A DNA stretch of 64,000 bases from an uncultured Corynebacterium sp. (GTDB lineage Bacteria; Actinomycetota; Actinomycetes; Mycobacteriales; Mycobacteriaceae), in NCBI RefSeq assembly GCF_946998835.1, contig NZ_CAMQAZ010000007.1, forward strand, positions 1 through 64,000. Reading direction: 5' to 3'. The position numbers were made by a program, and so were the translations under genes. Shown one piece after another: positions 32,392-40,892 of the stretch (positions within the stretch are counted from its first letter, which is position 1; every line of letters starts with the position of its first letter). The notes under the pieces were generated by a model. It ran no database searches and was not told the DNA's origin. It saw nothing but the letters and a program-made list of their open reading frames with translations.

Positions 32392-33585
32392 GTGTCACCA
32401 GCACAGCAGATTAAGCACACGCTCCAGGCCTACGAGTCTGCGGACGCATCGTTTGCTCAGTCCGCGAAGAAGTTGCCGCCCGTGGGGTGGAAAGGGGCTC
32501 TTTACGCCCTCAAGCGTGCGGGTATCGAATTTTTCTTGGAGCTCGGTTTCGACGCGGCCGCGAAGTTGACCTACTACACGGTGCTGACCTTCGCACCGGC
32601 GCTGTTGGCGATTTACTCGATTGCCACACTGATGTTGGCCGGTTATACCGACGATCTCAACCGTCTGACTGAGGACTTCATCACCAGCTATGTCCCGGCT
32701 GAGTATGCCGATACAATCCGCAATGTCATTTCTACGATTATCGGCTCCGCCACCGGCGGTCTTGTCGCACTGACTATCGGTATTGTCCTTGCTCTGATTT
32801 CCTCGTCGGCGTATACGCGCGCTTTTTCGCGCACGGCTAATTCCATCTATGGCGTATCGGAAGGCCGCACACTGGTTCGTTACCACCTGCTTATGATCGC
32901 CATTACGCTGTTACTGCTAATTGGCACGGTGGTGCTGCTCATTTCGATCATTGTCAATGACCAGCTGGTTATCACCATCGTGGAGCCGATTGCCAGGCCC
33001 TTAGGTATTGAGTCAACCACGCGCCAGATTATTGATTTCTCCATCTCCGTCTGGAGCTGGGTACGGTGGCCCGTCATTATCTTGATGTCGATGATTCTGA
33101 TTGGCTCACTGTACTACTTCACGCCGAACGTGCGGATGCGCAAATTCCGCTGGTTGAGCGCCGGTTCGGCACTGGCGATTATCAGCTCGCTGATTATTGG
33201 CAAAGCGCTGCAGCTGTACCTGTTTAACTTTGCGGCTTCGAACCCTTACGGCGCCATGGGTGCGGTTATCGCGCTGATGACCGCACTCTGGAGCATTAAT
33301 GTGGTCGTGGTCTTCGGCTTCAAACTGGATGCTGAAATTGAGCGGATGCGCCAACTGCGCGCAGGCCTGCCCGCGGAGCGATACATCCTGCTGCCACCTC
33401 GGGCTATCGCGGCTGCTGAGGGCGAGCAGAAGATCCACCAGAACCTAGAAAACCAGGCGGCCGAGTTCCGAACTGAGGAACCCGACAGCCTGGATACACT
33501 GCCCGCAGAAGCGACCGATGAGCTTTCCTCGCAGCCTACTGCTGAGACCGACCCTCCTACCGATCCCTTCAAGAAGATTGACTAG
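32392..33585 (+). CDS. YihY/BrkB-family membrane protein
   Basis: A 397-aa integral membrane protein with six predicted helices and the YihY hallmark segments AAKLTYYTVLTFAPALL, SSSAYTRAFSRTANSIYGV and YYFTPNVRMRKFRW. Members were once called RNase BN by mistake; their function is not settled (transport or envelope integrity). The C-terminal 70 residues are a soluble Glu/Thr/Pro-rich tail. GTG start preceded by GGAGAGG. It separates the regulator from its presumed target genes. Confidence 0.85.
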   Translation: MSPAQQIKHTLQAYESADASFAQSAKKLPPVGWKGALYALKRAGIEFFLELGFDAAAKLTYYTVLTFAPALLAIYSIATLMLAGYTDDLNRLTEDFITSYVPAEYADTIRNVISTIIGSATGGLVALTIGIVLALISSSAYTRAFSRTANSIYGVSEGRTLVRYHLLMIAITLLLLIGTVVLLISIIVNDQLVITIVEPIARPLGIESTTRQIIDFSISVWSWVRWPVIILMSMILIGSLYYFTPNVRMRKFRWLSAGSALAIISSLIIGKALQLYLFNFAASNPYGAMGAVIALMTALWSINVVVVFGFKLDAEIERMRQLRAGLPAERYILLPPRAIAAAEGEQKIHQNLENQAAEFRTEEPDSLDTLPAEATDELSSQPTAETDPPTDPFKKID

Positions 33586-33596
33586 CAGGGCCGTTA

Positions 33597-33622
33597 CGTG
33601 GGGTTAAGTACCTAACCGCACG
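33597..33622. terminator. hairpin between convergent yihY-like and nupC genes
   Basis: A 10-bp stem with one mismatch (33597-33606 with 33613-33622) and a 6-base loop lies in the 45-bp gap between two converging stops. No long T-run on either side; a modest bidirectional terminator. Confidence 0.5.
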
Positions 33623-33630
33623 GCGTCTAG

Positions 33631-34848
33631 CTACAGCGCAATCACGCCCACAATCGCAGCGTTGAGCAGGTTGGTGCACAGACCCGCAATCAGCGCCAGC
33701 GGACCATTCTTGGCAATCTCACCGCGACGCTCCGGCGACAGCGCGCCGAAGGAACCAATCTGAATCGCAATCGACGACAGGTTGGCGAAGCCAGCCAGAG
33801 CGAAGGTTGCCAGCATGATGGACTTCGGATCCAGCGAATCGACATGCTCAGAGAACGAGGTGTAACCGACGAACTCGTTCAGAATCGTCTTCTCACCGAT
33901 GAAGCTACCGACCAGCCCTGCGTTCTCCCATGGCACACCAATCAGCCAGGCAATCGGCGCGAAGATCAGACCAAACAGCCCCTCCAGTGACCAGTTGTCC
34001 TGACCGAACCAACCGCCAATGCCACCAATCATCGCCGACAGCATCGCAATGACAGCGATAAACGCAATCAGCAGACAGGCCACGACCACAGCGATCCGGC
34101 CACCGGCCAGCGCACCCGATCCGAGCGCATCAATGACATTCTTCGACTCGGTATCGCGGACATCCTTCACCGACGCATCCAGGTCGGATTCTTCGGTCTC
34201 CGGCCAGAAGGTCTTCGCAATCAGCAGAGAGCCCGGCGCGTTCATCACCGATGCCGCCAGCAGGTACTCCAGCGGCGCGCCGAGCAGGGAGTAACCAATC
34301 AACGTCGATCCGGCCACCGACGCAAAACCGCCCGACATACATGCGAATAGCTCCGACTTGGTCAGTTTCGGAATATACGGCTTGACGACGAGCGGAGCCT
34401 CCGACTGCCCGAGGAAAATCACCGTGGAAGCGAAGACGGACTCCACCTTCGATGTCCCCATAATGAACTTCAGCGCGGAACCGACATATTCGACGAAGTA
34501 CTGCACTACCCGCAGGTAGTAGAGGGCACCGAGGACGGCGCCCAGGAAGATAATCACTGGCAACACGTTGAGCACGAAGACGAAGTTCTTACCCGTGCCG
34601 TCGAAAAGATTACCGAAGACAAATGAGGTGCCCTCATTTGTAAAGTCGATCATCTTCTCAATGGCACCGGCCACACTCTTCAGCGCCTGGAAGCCAGGTT
34701 CCCACTTCAGCACTACCAGCGCGAATACCGCTTGCAGCAGCAAGCCAACGCCGAGTGTGCGCCAGTTAATGGCCTTCTTGTTCTTTGAGATAGCAATGGC
34801 AAATCCGATGATGAGGATGATGCCCAGTAAGCCTTGCAATCTATCCAT
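33631..34848 (-). CDS. nupC: concentrative nucleoside transporter NupC
   Basis: A 405-aa CNT-family permease that imports nucleosides with cations. Conserved segments: FLGQSEAPLVVKPYI, MSGGFASVAGSTLIGYSLLG, FVGYTSFSEHV and the C-terminal GFANLSSIAIQIG. It follows cdd by 44 bp on the minus strand; together they form the cdd-nupC arm divergent from deoA-deoC. Confidence 0.92.
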   Translation of the reverse strand: MDRLQGLLGIILIIGFAIAISKNKKAINWRTLGVGLLLQAVFALVVLKWEPGFQALKSVAGAIEKMIDFTNEGTSFVFGNLFDGTGKNFVFVLNVLPVIIFLGAVLGALYYLRVVQYFVEYVGSALKFIMGTSKVESVFASTVIFLGQSEAPLVVKPYIPKLTKSELFACMSGGFASVAGSTLIGYSLLGAPLEYLLAASVMNAPGSLLIAKTFWPETEESDLDASVKDVRDTESKNVIDALGSGALAGGRIAVVVACLLIAFIAVIAMLSAMIGGIGGWFGQDNWSLEGLFGLIFAPIAWLIGVPWENAGLVGSFIGEKTILNEFVGYTSFSEHVDSLDPKSIMLATFALAGFANLSSIAIQIGSFGALSPERRGEIAKNGPLALIAGLCTNLLNAAIVGVIAL

Positions 34849-34892
34849 GGCTTAGGTCTTCTTTCTGATAAAAGAGGCTGTGGTGACGGTGC

Positions 34893-35312
34893 CTACAGGT
34901 CTTCGGGACCAAAGGCGTAGGGGAGAATTTTTTCGAAGTCAATGCTGATCGGAGCGCCCAAGCCGGCACCTGCAGGACGCTCGGACTCCACTATGACGCG
35001 CTTGCACCCGAACTCGTGCAGGGCCTGCCGGCAGGCACCGCATGGATGGCAGGGGGCCGCCTTTCGCCCGACAATGGCGCAGGCCGCAATCGTGTGGTTG
35101 CCACCGCGCTCCGCGACCATGCGGAACACCGCTGTGCGCTCTGCGCAGTTGGTCAACCCATAGGACGCATTTTCCACGTTGCAGCCGGTGACCACCGTGC
35201 CGTCGTCAAGCAAAAGTGCGGCACCGACGGGAAAACCTGAATAGGGGACATACGAGTTTTCCGTGGCAGCGTAGGCCTTGGCCAGCAGTTCTTCGTCTGA
35301 GATGTGGGACAT
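34893..35312 (-). CDS. cdd: cytidine deaminase
   Basis: A 139-aa homotetrameric zinc enzyme turning (deoxy)cytidine into (deoxy)uridine. Zinc site: CAERTAVF with Cys and Glu, and PCHPCGACRQ with two Cys. Substrate loop GCNVENASYG conserved. ATG 35312 has a strong GGGAGGGAGGG upstream; a 14-codon longer frame is not supported. First gene of the minus arm. Confidence 0.95.
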   Translation of the reverse strand: MSHISDEELLAKAYAATENSYVPYSGFPVGAALLLDDGTVVTGCNVENASYGLTNCAERTAVFRMVAERGGNHTIAACAIVGRKAAPCHPCGACRQALHEFGCKRVIVESERPAGAGLGAPISIDFEKILPYAFGPEDL

Positions 35313-35370
35313 TGTGCCCTCCCTCCCCGAGACTATTCGAGGTGTTTTATGCAAACATAATTATGTAGGT

Positions 35371-35400
35371 ACAAATGGAAAGTTAGCTATTGACATTTGT
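35371..35400. promoter_or_regulatory. inverted repeat between cdd and deoA, putative DeoR operator
   Basis: ACAAATG (35371-35377) and CATTTGT (35394-35400) are a perfect 7-bp inverted repeat with centres 23 bp apart, located in the shared control region of the divergent salvage arms. ACAAATG is found again before the regulator gene. Confidence 0.55.
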
Positions 35401-35482
35401 TCTACAGCTGATGATAATCGGAATCAGCAGAGTTCACAAGACCAATATCGCTAAGCACAATCGCTAATAAAAGGAGCGAACA

Positions 35483-36769
35483 ATGGCTGAAAAGTTCGAT
35501 GTAGTTGACGTCATCAGAGTAAAGCGAGATGGCGGTGAACTCAGCCCGGAAGAGATCGCTTGGGTCATCGATGCCTACACTCGTGGTGTCGTGGGCGATG
35601 AGCAGATGGCGGCGCTGAACATGGCCATATTCATCCGCGGTATGAACCGCCGGGAGATTGTGGATTGGACGCAGGCGATGATTGACTCGGGCGAGACCAT
35701 GAGTTTCGCATCGCTGAGCAAGCCCACCACGGACAAGCACTCCACCGGCGGTGTCGGCGACAAAATCACGCTGCCACTGGGCCCACTGGTGTCCTCCTAC
35801 GGCGTGGCTGTCCCACAGCTGTCCGGCCGCGGCCTCGGTCACACTGGCGGCACCCTGGACAAGCTGGAGTCGATCCCGGGCTGGCAGGCAGATGTTTCAA
35901 ATGACCGGTTGATGCAGATTCTGGAGGATTCCGGCGCTGTCGTCGCAGCAGCCGGGGCGGGCCTGGCACCTGCGGATAAGAAGATTTACGCGCTGCGTGA
36001 CATCACCTCTACGGTGGACTGCATTCCGCTGATCGCCTCGTCGATCATGTCCAAGAAGATTGCGGAAGGCACCTCCAGCCTGGTGTTGGATGTCAAGGTC
36101 GGTTCGGGCGCGTTCATGAAGGACCTGGATCAGGCCCGTGAGCTGGCTCGCACCATGGTTGACTTGGGCAATGACGCGGGCGTGAACACCCGCGCGCTGC
36201 TCACCGACATGTCTACACCGCTGGGCCTGACCATCGGCAATGCCCTCGAAGTCCGCGAGTCGGTGGAGGTTCTCGCCGGCGGCGGCCCCGCAGACGTCGT
36301 GGAGCTGACCTGCGAGCTGGCCCGAAACATGCTGGAGCTGGCTGGTGTGCACGACGCCGACGTGGCGCAGGCTCTGAAGGACGGCCGCGCTATGGATTCG
36401 TGGAAGAAGATGATCCGCGCTCAGGGCGGCGACCCGGATGCCGCGCTGCCGGTGGCACCTCACACGCACGACGTGGTTGCGCAGGCCGACGGTTACCTGA
36501 CCAAGTTGGATGCGCTGGCACTCGGCGTTGGTTCCTGGCGCTTGGGCGCGGGACGTGCCCGCAAGGACGATCCGGTGCAGGCCACGGCTGGTATTGAGAT
36601 CTTCGCTAAGCCGGGCGACAAGGTGGTCAAGGGCCAGAAGCTGCTGACGCTGCACACTGAAACTCCGGATAAGTTCGAGCGCGCCCTAGAGTCCATCGAG
36701 CCGGGCATTGAAATCGGCGACAATGCGCCGACTGGCGAGCGTGAGATTATCCTCGATCGCGTGTCCTAA
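35483..36769 (+). CDS. deoA: pyrimidine-nucleoside (thymidine) phosphorylase
   Basis: A 428-aa phosphorylase splitting thymidine, deoxyuridine or uridine to base and (deoxy)ribose-1-phosphate. Family signature SGRGLGHTGGTLDKLE, phosphate site KHSTGGVGDK, and LDVKVGSGAFM are intact, and the C-terminal alpha/beta domain ends normally. Start ATG 35483 has AAAAGGAG 7 bases upstream. First gene of the plus arm deoA-deoC-mutase. Confidence 0.95.
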   Translation: MAEKFDVVDVIRVKRDGGELSPEEIAWVIDAYTRGVVGDEQMAALNMAIFIRGMNRREIVDWTQAMIDSGETMSFASLSKPTTDKHSTGGVGDKITLPLGPLVSSYGVAVPQLSGRGLGHTGGTLDKLESIPGWQADVSNDRLMQILEDSGAVVAAAGAGLAPADKKIYALRDITSTVDCIPLIASSIMSKKIAEGTSSLVLDVKVGSGAFMKDLDQARELARTMVDLGNDAGVNTRALLTDMSTPLGLTIGNALEVRESVEVLAGGGPADVVELTCELARNMLELAGVHDADVAQALKDGRAMDSWKKMIRAQGGDPDAALPVAPHTHDVVAQADGYLTKLDALALGVGSWRLGAGRARKDDPVQATAGIEIFAKPGDKVVKGQKLLTLHTETPDKFERALESIEPGIEIGDNAPTGEREIILDRVS

Positions 36770-36779
36770 AAAAATTACT

Positions 36780-36822
36780 GGCGGGCCCCGGGGCTCCCCC
36801 TCGAATTCACCTCGAGCCCGCC
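36780..36822. terminator. GC hairpin between deoA and deoC
   Basis: GGCGGGC (36780-36786) pairs with GCCCGCC (36816-36822), with further short internal dyads. A run of seven A precedes it (36768-36774), which would be the U-tract only for minus-strand transcription. It may mark partial termination or an RNA processing site inside the operon. Confidence 0.35.
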
Positions 36823-36886
36823 GCCTATTTCCGCTACTCCCCCTTTAGTTTTTCTCTCAAACCTCCGAAAGGACTTGATTTCCCCC

Positions 36887-37537
36887 ATGACTTCCCGCGC
36901 TGATGTTGCCAAGATGATTGACCACACCCTGCTCAAGCCAGAGGCCACCCCGGACCAGGTCAGGGCTCTTATCGACGAAGCCGCGAAGCTTGGCACCTAC
37001 TCCATCTGCATCTCCCCCTCGCAGCTGCCGGTCGAGGTCCCGGAGGGTCTGCACGTCGCCACTGTCGTCGGCTTCCCCTCCGGTGCGGTGAAGGCCGAGG
37101 TCAAGGCCACCGAGGCCGCCCGCGCTGTAGTCGATGGCGCTGAAGAAATCGACATGGTCATCAACATCGCTTTGGCCAAGGAACATCGCTTCGACGACCT
37201 CGAGGCCGAAATCAAGACTGTTCGCGATTCCATTCCGGGCAAGATCCTGAAGGTCATCATCGAATCCGCCGCTCTGACTGATGAGGAAATCATCGCCGCC
37301 TGTAAGGCTTCCGAGGCCGCAGGCGCAGACTTCGTCAAGACCTCCACAGGCTTCCACCCGGCCGGCGGAGCTTCCGCTCACGCGGTGAAGCTCATGCGCG
37401 AAACTGTAGGCGACCGCCTGGGAGTCAAAGCCTCCGGTGGCATCCGCGATGCCGCAGCCGCCGAGGAAATGATCGCCGCCGGCGCCTCCCGCCTGGGCCT
37501 TTCCTCCACCGCCGCCGTCCTCGACGGTCTGAAGTAG
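36887..37537 (+). CDS. deoC: deoxyribose-phosphate aldolase
   Basis: A 216-aa class I aldolase converting 2-deoxyribose-5-phosphate to acetaldehyde and glyceraldehyde-3-phosphate. Schiff-base lysine in FVKTSTGF, second lysine in GVKASGGIR, and Asp in [14 protein letters not shown] 36887 (MTSRADVAK) was taken over a TTG four codons upstream that sits almost on the AAAGGA. It links nucleoside breakdown to glycolysis. Confidence 0.95.
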   Translation: MTSRADVAKMIDHTLLKPEATPDQVRALIDEAAKLGTYSICISPSQLPVEVPEGLHVATVVGFPSGAVKAEVKATEAARAVVDGAEEIDMVINIALAKEHRFDDLEAEIKTVRDSIPGKILKVIIESAALTDEEIIAACKASEAAGADFVKTSTGFHPAGGASAHAVKLMRETVGDRLGVKASGGIRDAAAAEEMIAAGASRLGLSSTAAVLDGLK

Positions 37538-37547
37538 GCGCACCCCC

Positions 37548-39347
37548 ATGCTCTCCGAACAACTACAAGCCACCATCACCGACTGGATTGCCCACGACCC
37601 GGACGAGGCCGCCGCCGCCGAGCTCTCCTCGCTTTACGACGAAGCCAAGGCTACCAACCCCGATGCGATTGCCGAGTTGGAAAGCCGCTTTGCCGGTCCA
37701 CTCAAATTCGGTACCGCAGGGCTCCGCGGTGTCGTTGCCGCTGGCCAGTCCCGCATGAACCGCGCCACGGTCATCCGTGCCACCGCTGGCCTGGTTGCGC
37801 ATCTAAAGAACATTGTGGGCGACGACTTCACCGTGGTCATCGGCTGCGATGCCCGCCACGGCTCCGCTGATTTCCACCGCGATGCCGCAGCCGTTGTCGC
37901 CGCTGCCGGCGGCAAGGCCCTGGCCCTGCCACAGCAGTTGCCGACTCCGGTGACCGCCTTCGCCGTGCGCCACCTAAACGCGGATGCCGGCATTATGGTC
38001 ACAGCCAGCCACAATCCACCGAAGGACAATGGCTACAAGGTCTACCTCGGTGGCCGCGCAGTTGAGTCGGACTCCCGCCGCGGTGTCCAGATCATTGCTC
38101 CTCATGACAAGCAAATTGCGGAAGCCATCGCCGCTGCCCCACCAGCTGATGAGGTCCCGCGCAACTTCGATGCCGTCGAGCAGGTTGGCCCGGAACTGCT
38201 GGATGCCTATGTGAAACGGGCGGCTGCGCTCGCAACGACGTCGTCAAGCGAAGAAAATCAGTCGGCGAAGATTGTCCTCACCCCGATGCATGGTGTCGGC
38301 GGCGAAACCATCGTGCGCACACTGAACGCGGCAGGTTTCTCGAATGTCCACGTGGTCGAGAAGCAGTTCGCACCGGATCCGGAGTTCCCGACAGTGTCGT
38401 TTCCAAACCCGGAGGAGGCCGGCGCGTTGGATCTTGCGTTTGAGCTGGCGCGTGCCGAAGACGCGGATGTGATCATCGCGGCTGACCCGGATGCGGACCG
38501 CTGCTCGGTAGCTATTCCGGACCGCAACGTCGACGGTGGCTGGCGACAGCTCTCCGGCGATGACATCGGCGCATTCCTGGGTGAGGTCATCGGTGCGGAT
38601 GCCGAGGCCCGCGGGATTGTGACCGTGACCAATGATGAAGGTGCGGAGCTCCCGGCTACGATGGCCAACTCGATTGTGTCTTCGCGCCTGCTGGGCAAAA
38701 TTGCCGCAGGTCATGGGCTCAATTACCGCGCTACCCTGACCGGCTTCAAGTGGATCGCAGGCGTGGACGGGCTCATCTTCGGCTACGAGGAGGCCATTGG
38801 CTACTGCACTGACCCGGCAGTCGTTCGCGACAAGGATGGTGTATCTGCGGCGGTGCGTGTCGCCGATGCCGTGGCGCGGCTGAAGGGCCATGGGCTGGGC
38901 ATTCAAGACCTGCTGGATGATGTCGCCCGTGCCCACGGCCTCTACAAGACCGCCCCGCTGACCTTCCGCGTTGAGGACCGCTCGCTGATCACCAAGGGCA
39001 TGGATACCCTGCGCGCCAACCCGCCTGCACAGCTGGCCGGATCGAAGGTCACGCAGGTCACGGACATGAATGACGGCCTAGACATGGTCGATGCCAAGGG
39101 CGAGAACTACCACATCCCGCCTACCGACGGCATCCTCATCCTCACCGAGGCCAACGACCGCGTCATTGCCCGACCTTCCGGCACGGAGCCGAAGCTGAAG
39201 TGCTACTTGGAGGTCGTGCTGCCGGTGGTTGATGGCGATGGTGGCACTAGTGGGGACACTGGCACCCAGGCCGCGATTCCTCACGCAGCCGCTGCCGAAC
39301 GTCTCGACCAGATTAAGGCCGAGCTCAAGGGGACTCTGGGGATGTAG
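37548..39347 (+). CDS. pmmB: phosphohexomutase / phosphopentomutase-family enzyme
   Basis: A 599-aa alpha-D-phosphohexomutase. Phosphoserine loop TASHNPPKDNGYK with Ser154, metal loop ADPDADRCS, sugar loop GYEEAIGYC and C-terminal phosphate loop RPSGTEPKLK. Members of this long PMM/PGM subgroup in actinobacteria act as phosphopentomutases or phosphoglucomutases. The position 10 bp behind deoC strongly suggests a phosphopentomutase role, moving phosphate from C1 to C5 of (deoxy)ribose between DeoA and DeoC. A short Gly/Thr-rich insert (about 559-572) precedes the last helix. Confidence 0.88.
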   Translation: MLSEQLQATITDWIAHDPDEAAAAELSSLYDEAKATNPDAIAELESRFAGPLKFGTAGLRGVVAAGQSRMNRATVIRATAGLVAHLKNIVGDDFTVVIGCDARHGSADFHRDAAAVVAAAGGKALALPQQLPTPVTAFAVRHLNADAGIMVTASHNPPKDNGYKVYLGGRAVESDSRRGVQIIAPHDKQIAEAIAAAPPADEVPRNFDAVEQVGPELLDAYVKRAAALATTSSSEENQSAKIVLTPMHGVGGETIVRTLNAAGFSNVHVVEKQFAPDPEFPTVSFPNPEEAGALDLAFELARAEDADVIIAADPDADRCSVAIPDRNVDGGWRQLSGDDIGAFLGEVIGADAEARGIVTVTNDEGAELPATMANSIVSSRLLGKIAAGHGLNYRATLTGFKWIAGVDGLIFGYEEAIGYCTDPAVVRDKDGVSAAVRVADAVARLKGHGLGIQDLLDDVARAHGLYKTAPLTFRVEDRSLITKGMDTLRANPPAQLAGSKVTQVTDMNDGLDMVDAKGENYHIPPTDGILILTEANDRVIARPSGTEPKLKCYLEVVLPVVDGDGGTSGDTGTQAAIPHAAAAERLDQIKAELKGTLGM

Positions 39348-39405
39348 CCGCTGGTTGGCCAGGATGCAGCCCTGCGTCTCGGGTCGGCTCATAAGTTACT
39401 GACTT

Positions 39406-39454
39406 CGTTTATGACAAAAAGAAGCCAAAATTAGTGCCCGAACTGTCATAAACG
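39406..39454. promoter_or_regulatory. 11-bp perfect inverted repeat
   Basis: CGTTTATGACA (39406-39416) and TGTCATAAACG (39444-39454) are perfect reverse complements, 27 bp apart, between the mutase stop and the next gene. No T-run follows either arm, so a paired operator for the dehydrogenase gene is as likely as a terminator. Confidence 0.6.
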
Positions 39455-39555
39455 CGCACACTTTCTTGAGGCTCGCCCCGAGGCTTACCACCTCATTTCG
39501 GAGCCCAGTCCTTACCAAAATAGACCAAACCACACACGCGCAGACGCTGCAGTCA

Positions 39556-39561
39556 TAGGCT
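39556..39561 (+). promoter_or_regulatory. -10 hexamer of the dehydrogenase gene
   Basis: TAGGCT ends 7 bases before ATG 39569; no Shine-Dalgarno, leaderless start likely. Confidence 0.5.
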
Positions 39562-39568
39562 AAGTGCC

Positions 39569-40765
39569 ATGACAACCGACCAGCCTACGCCTCAACCTAC
39601 GACTGCCCCAGAAGCGGCACCGCGCCGCATCACACTCCTGCCCGGCGATGGCATCGGCCCCGAAATCACCGATGCCTGCCGAGGGCTCATCGCCGACATT
39701 TTCCCTCACTGGGAACTAACCGAGGCGCAGATTGGCTGGTCACAGTGGTGCGCTCGTGGCAATCCCGTCCCGCAGGAAACCTGGGAAACTCTTGCGCGCA
39801 GCGATGCCGCACTCCTCGCGGCGATTACCTCCAAACCCGCTCGCGAGGCCGAGGAAGAACTAGCGCCGCATCTGCGCGGCACCGGCCTGACCTACCGCTC
39901 CCCTGTTCTCCAGCTGCGCCAGCGCCTCGACCTTTTCGCCAACATCCGCCCGGTCACTCTGCCCGGCGCGGCTGCCGACTTCACCATCGTCCGCGAAAAC
40001 ACCGAGGGCCTCTACAGCCACGATTATCTCCTTCCGCCTCACGATGCCCCGGCGGACTCCCCGCACCACCACCTGTGGGCAGAGGTGGCGGAGGACTCGA
40101 CGGTGGCTCGCGCCGTCGATAAGCGTGTCGACGTTGCGGTTTCTTTGCGCGTGACGACGTCCTTTGCGTGGCACCGCCTTGCGCAAGCGGCGGCCAAGCT
40201 GGCTCTCGTACAGCAGGCGGCGCACCCGGATTCGGGGGCCACGCCGACGGTGACGGTGGCGGACAAGCCGAATATCCTGCGGGAGTCTGCGCGTGTGATT
40301 CGCGGGGCGATTGAAGAGGTGGCGGAGGAATATCCGCAGGTCACGTTTGATTTTGCCAATGCGGATGCCGTGGCGATGCAGCTGGTGACCGACCCCGCGC
40401 GCTTTGATGTCATCATCGCGGAGAACCTTATCGGCGACATCCTCAGTGACATCAGTGCTGGACTGATTGGCGGGTTGGGGCTGGCGGCGTCGGCAAATGT
40501 GGGCGACAACTTCGCGGTGTTCGAGCCGGTGCACGGTTCGGCGCCTGACATTGCGGGGCGCGGCGTTGCTAACCCAGCTGCGTTTTTGCTCTCTGCGGCA
40601 ATGTGCGCGGAGCACCTTGGGGCACCGGCCTCAGAGCTTGCGCCCGCAGCCAAGCTGCGCAAGGCCGTCTACGCCGCGACTCGCACCGCGCCGACGTTGG
40701 ACCTCGGTGGTACCGCGACAACCAGTGAGTTTGTGACTGCAGTGCGGGCAGAGCTGGGGTTGTAG
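39569..40765 (+). CDS. isocitrate/isopropylmalate dehydrogenase-family protein
   Basis: A 398-aa beta-decarboxylating dehydrogenase. Motifs: LPGDGIGPEI, YRSPVLQLRQRLDLFANIRP, VRENTEGLYS, ENLIGDILSDISAGLIGGLGLA and FEPVHGSAPDIAGRG. The substrate arginines are in place. LeuB, homoisocitrate, tartrate and NAD-isocitrate dehydrogenases share these motifs; corynebacteria use a monomeric NADP isocitrate dehydrogenase for the TCA cycle, so this is a paralogue of uncertain substrate. The N-terminus has a Thr/Pro-rich extension of 18 residues. It stands alone. Confidence 0.75.
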   Translation: MTTDQPTPQPTTAPEAAPRRITLLPGDGIGPEITDACRGLIADIFPHWELTEAQIGWSQWCARGNPVPQETWETLARSDAALLAAITSKPAREAEEELAPHLRGTGLTYRSPVLQLRQRLDLFANIRPVTLPGAAADFTIVRENTEGLYSHDYLLPPHDAPADSPHHHLWAEVAEDSTVARAVDKRVDVAVSLRVTTSFAWHRLAQAAAKLALVQQAAHPDSGATPTVTVADKPNILRESARVIRGAIEEVAEEYPQVTFDFANADAVAMQLVTDPARFDVIIAENLIGDILSDISAGLIGGLGLAASANVGDNFAVFEPVHGSAPDIAGRGVANPAAFLLSAAMCAEHLGAPASELAPAAKLRKAVYAATRTAPTLDLGGTATTSEFVTAVRAELGL

Positions 40766-40768
40766 ACA

Positions 40769-40797
40769 TTGACTCAATTAAGAAGCGCAATTAAAGT
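40769..40797 (+). promoter_or_regulatory. sigma-70-type promoter of the NYN gene
   Basis: TTGACT (40769-40774) and TAAAGT (40792-40797) are separated by 17 bp. Transcription from near 40804 gives a leader of about 80 nt containing the pseudoknot elements. Confidence 0.55.
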
Positions 40798-40807
40798 GGT
40801 CGCTATC

Positions 40808-40879
40808 AATCCCAGCCGTTGACCCTCCGCCGATAAGGAGAGCGCCGATGACTGGGATTACTCATAGGGGGAGGGTCAA
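40808..40879 (+). promoter_or_regulatory. pseudoknot-capable leader covering the NYN ribosome binding site
   Basis: Two perfect inverted repeats are interleaved: AATCCCAG (40808-40815) pairs with CTGGGATT (40852-40859), and TTGACCCTCC (40819-40828) pairs with GGAGGGTCAA (40870-40879). The order A-B-A'-B' is that of an H-type pseudoknot. B' contains the GGAGG Shine-Dalgarno of the gene starting at 40885, so pairing would block translation. An alternative hairpin CTCC/GGAG (40825-40828, 40837-40840) would free B'. The element could be a riboswitch, a protein-binding autoregulatory site, or a DNA operator; the RNA view is inference. Confidence 0.65.
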
Positions 40880-40892
40880 GAAGTATGAGTAA
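40848..40892 (+). CDS. 14-codon leader ORF overlapping the NYN start
   Basis: ATG 40848 follows AAGGAG (40835-40840) by 7 bases, a better ribosome site than most genes nearby. It encodes MTGITHRGRVKKYE and stops at TAA 40890-40892, overlapping the NYN start ATG (40885) by 8 bases. Ribosomes translating it would unwind both A' and B' strands of the pseudoknot and end on the NYN start, so translational coupling is likely. There is no run of a single regulatory codon as in classical attenuators. Confidence 0.5.
   Translation: MTGITHRGRVKKYE

Noticed and set aside
39569..40765. LeuB assignment
   Set aside because: Motifs are shared by all beta-decarboxylating dehydrogenases and no leucine genes are nearby, so a gene symbol was not given.
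40808..40892. Type III toxin-antitoxin (ToxIN-like) RNA antitoxin
   Set aside because: A pseudoknot next to a nuclease suggested it, but there is one unit rather than tandem repeats, no terminator between RNA and gene, and the protein is NYN/PIN-like, not ToxN-like. A regulatory leader fits better.
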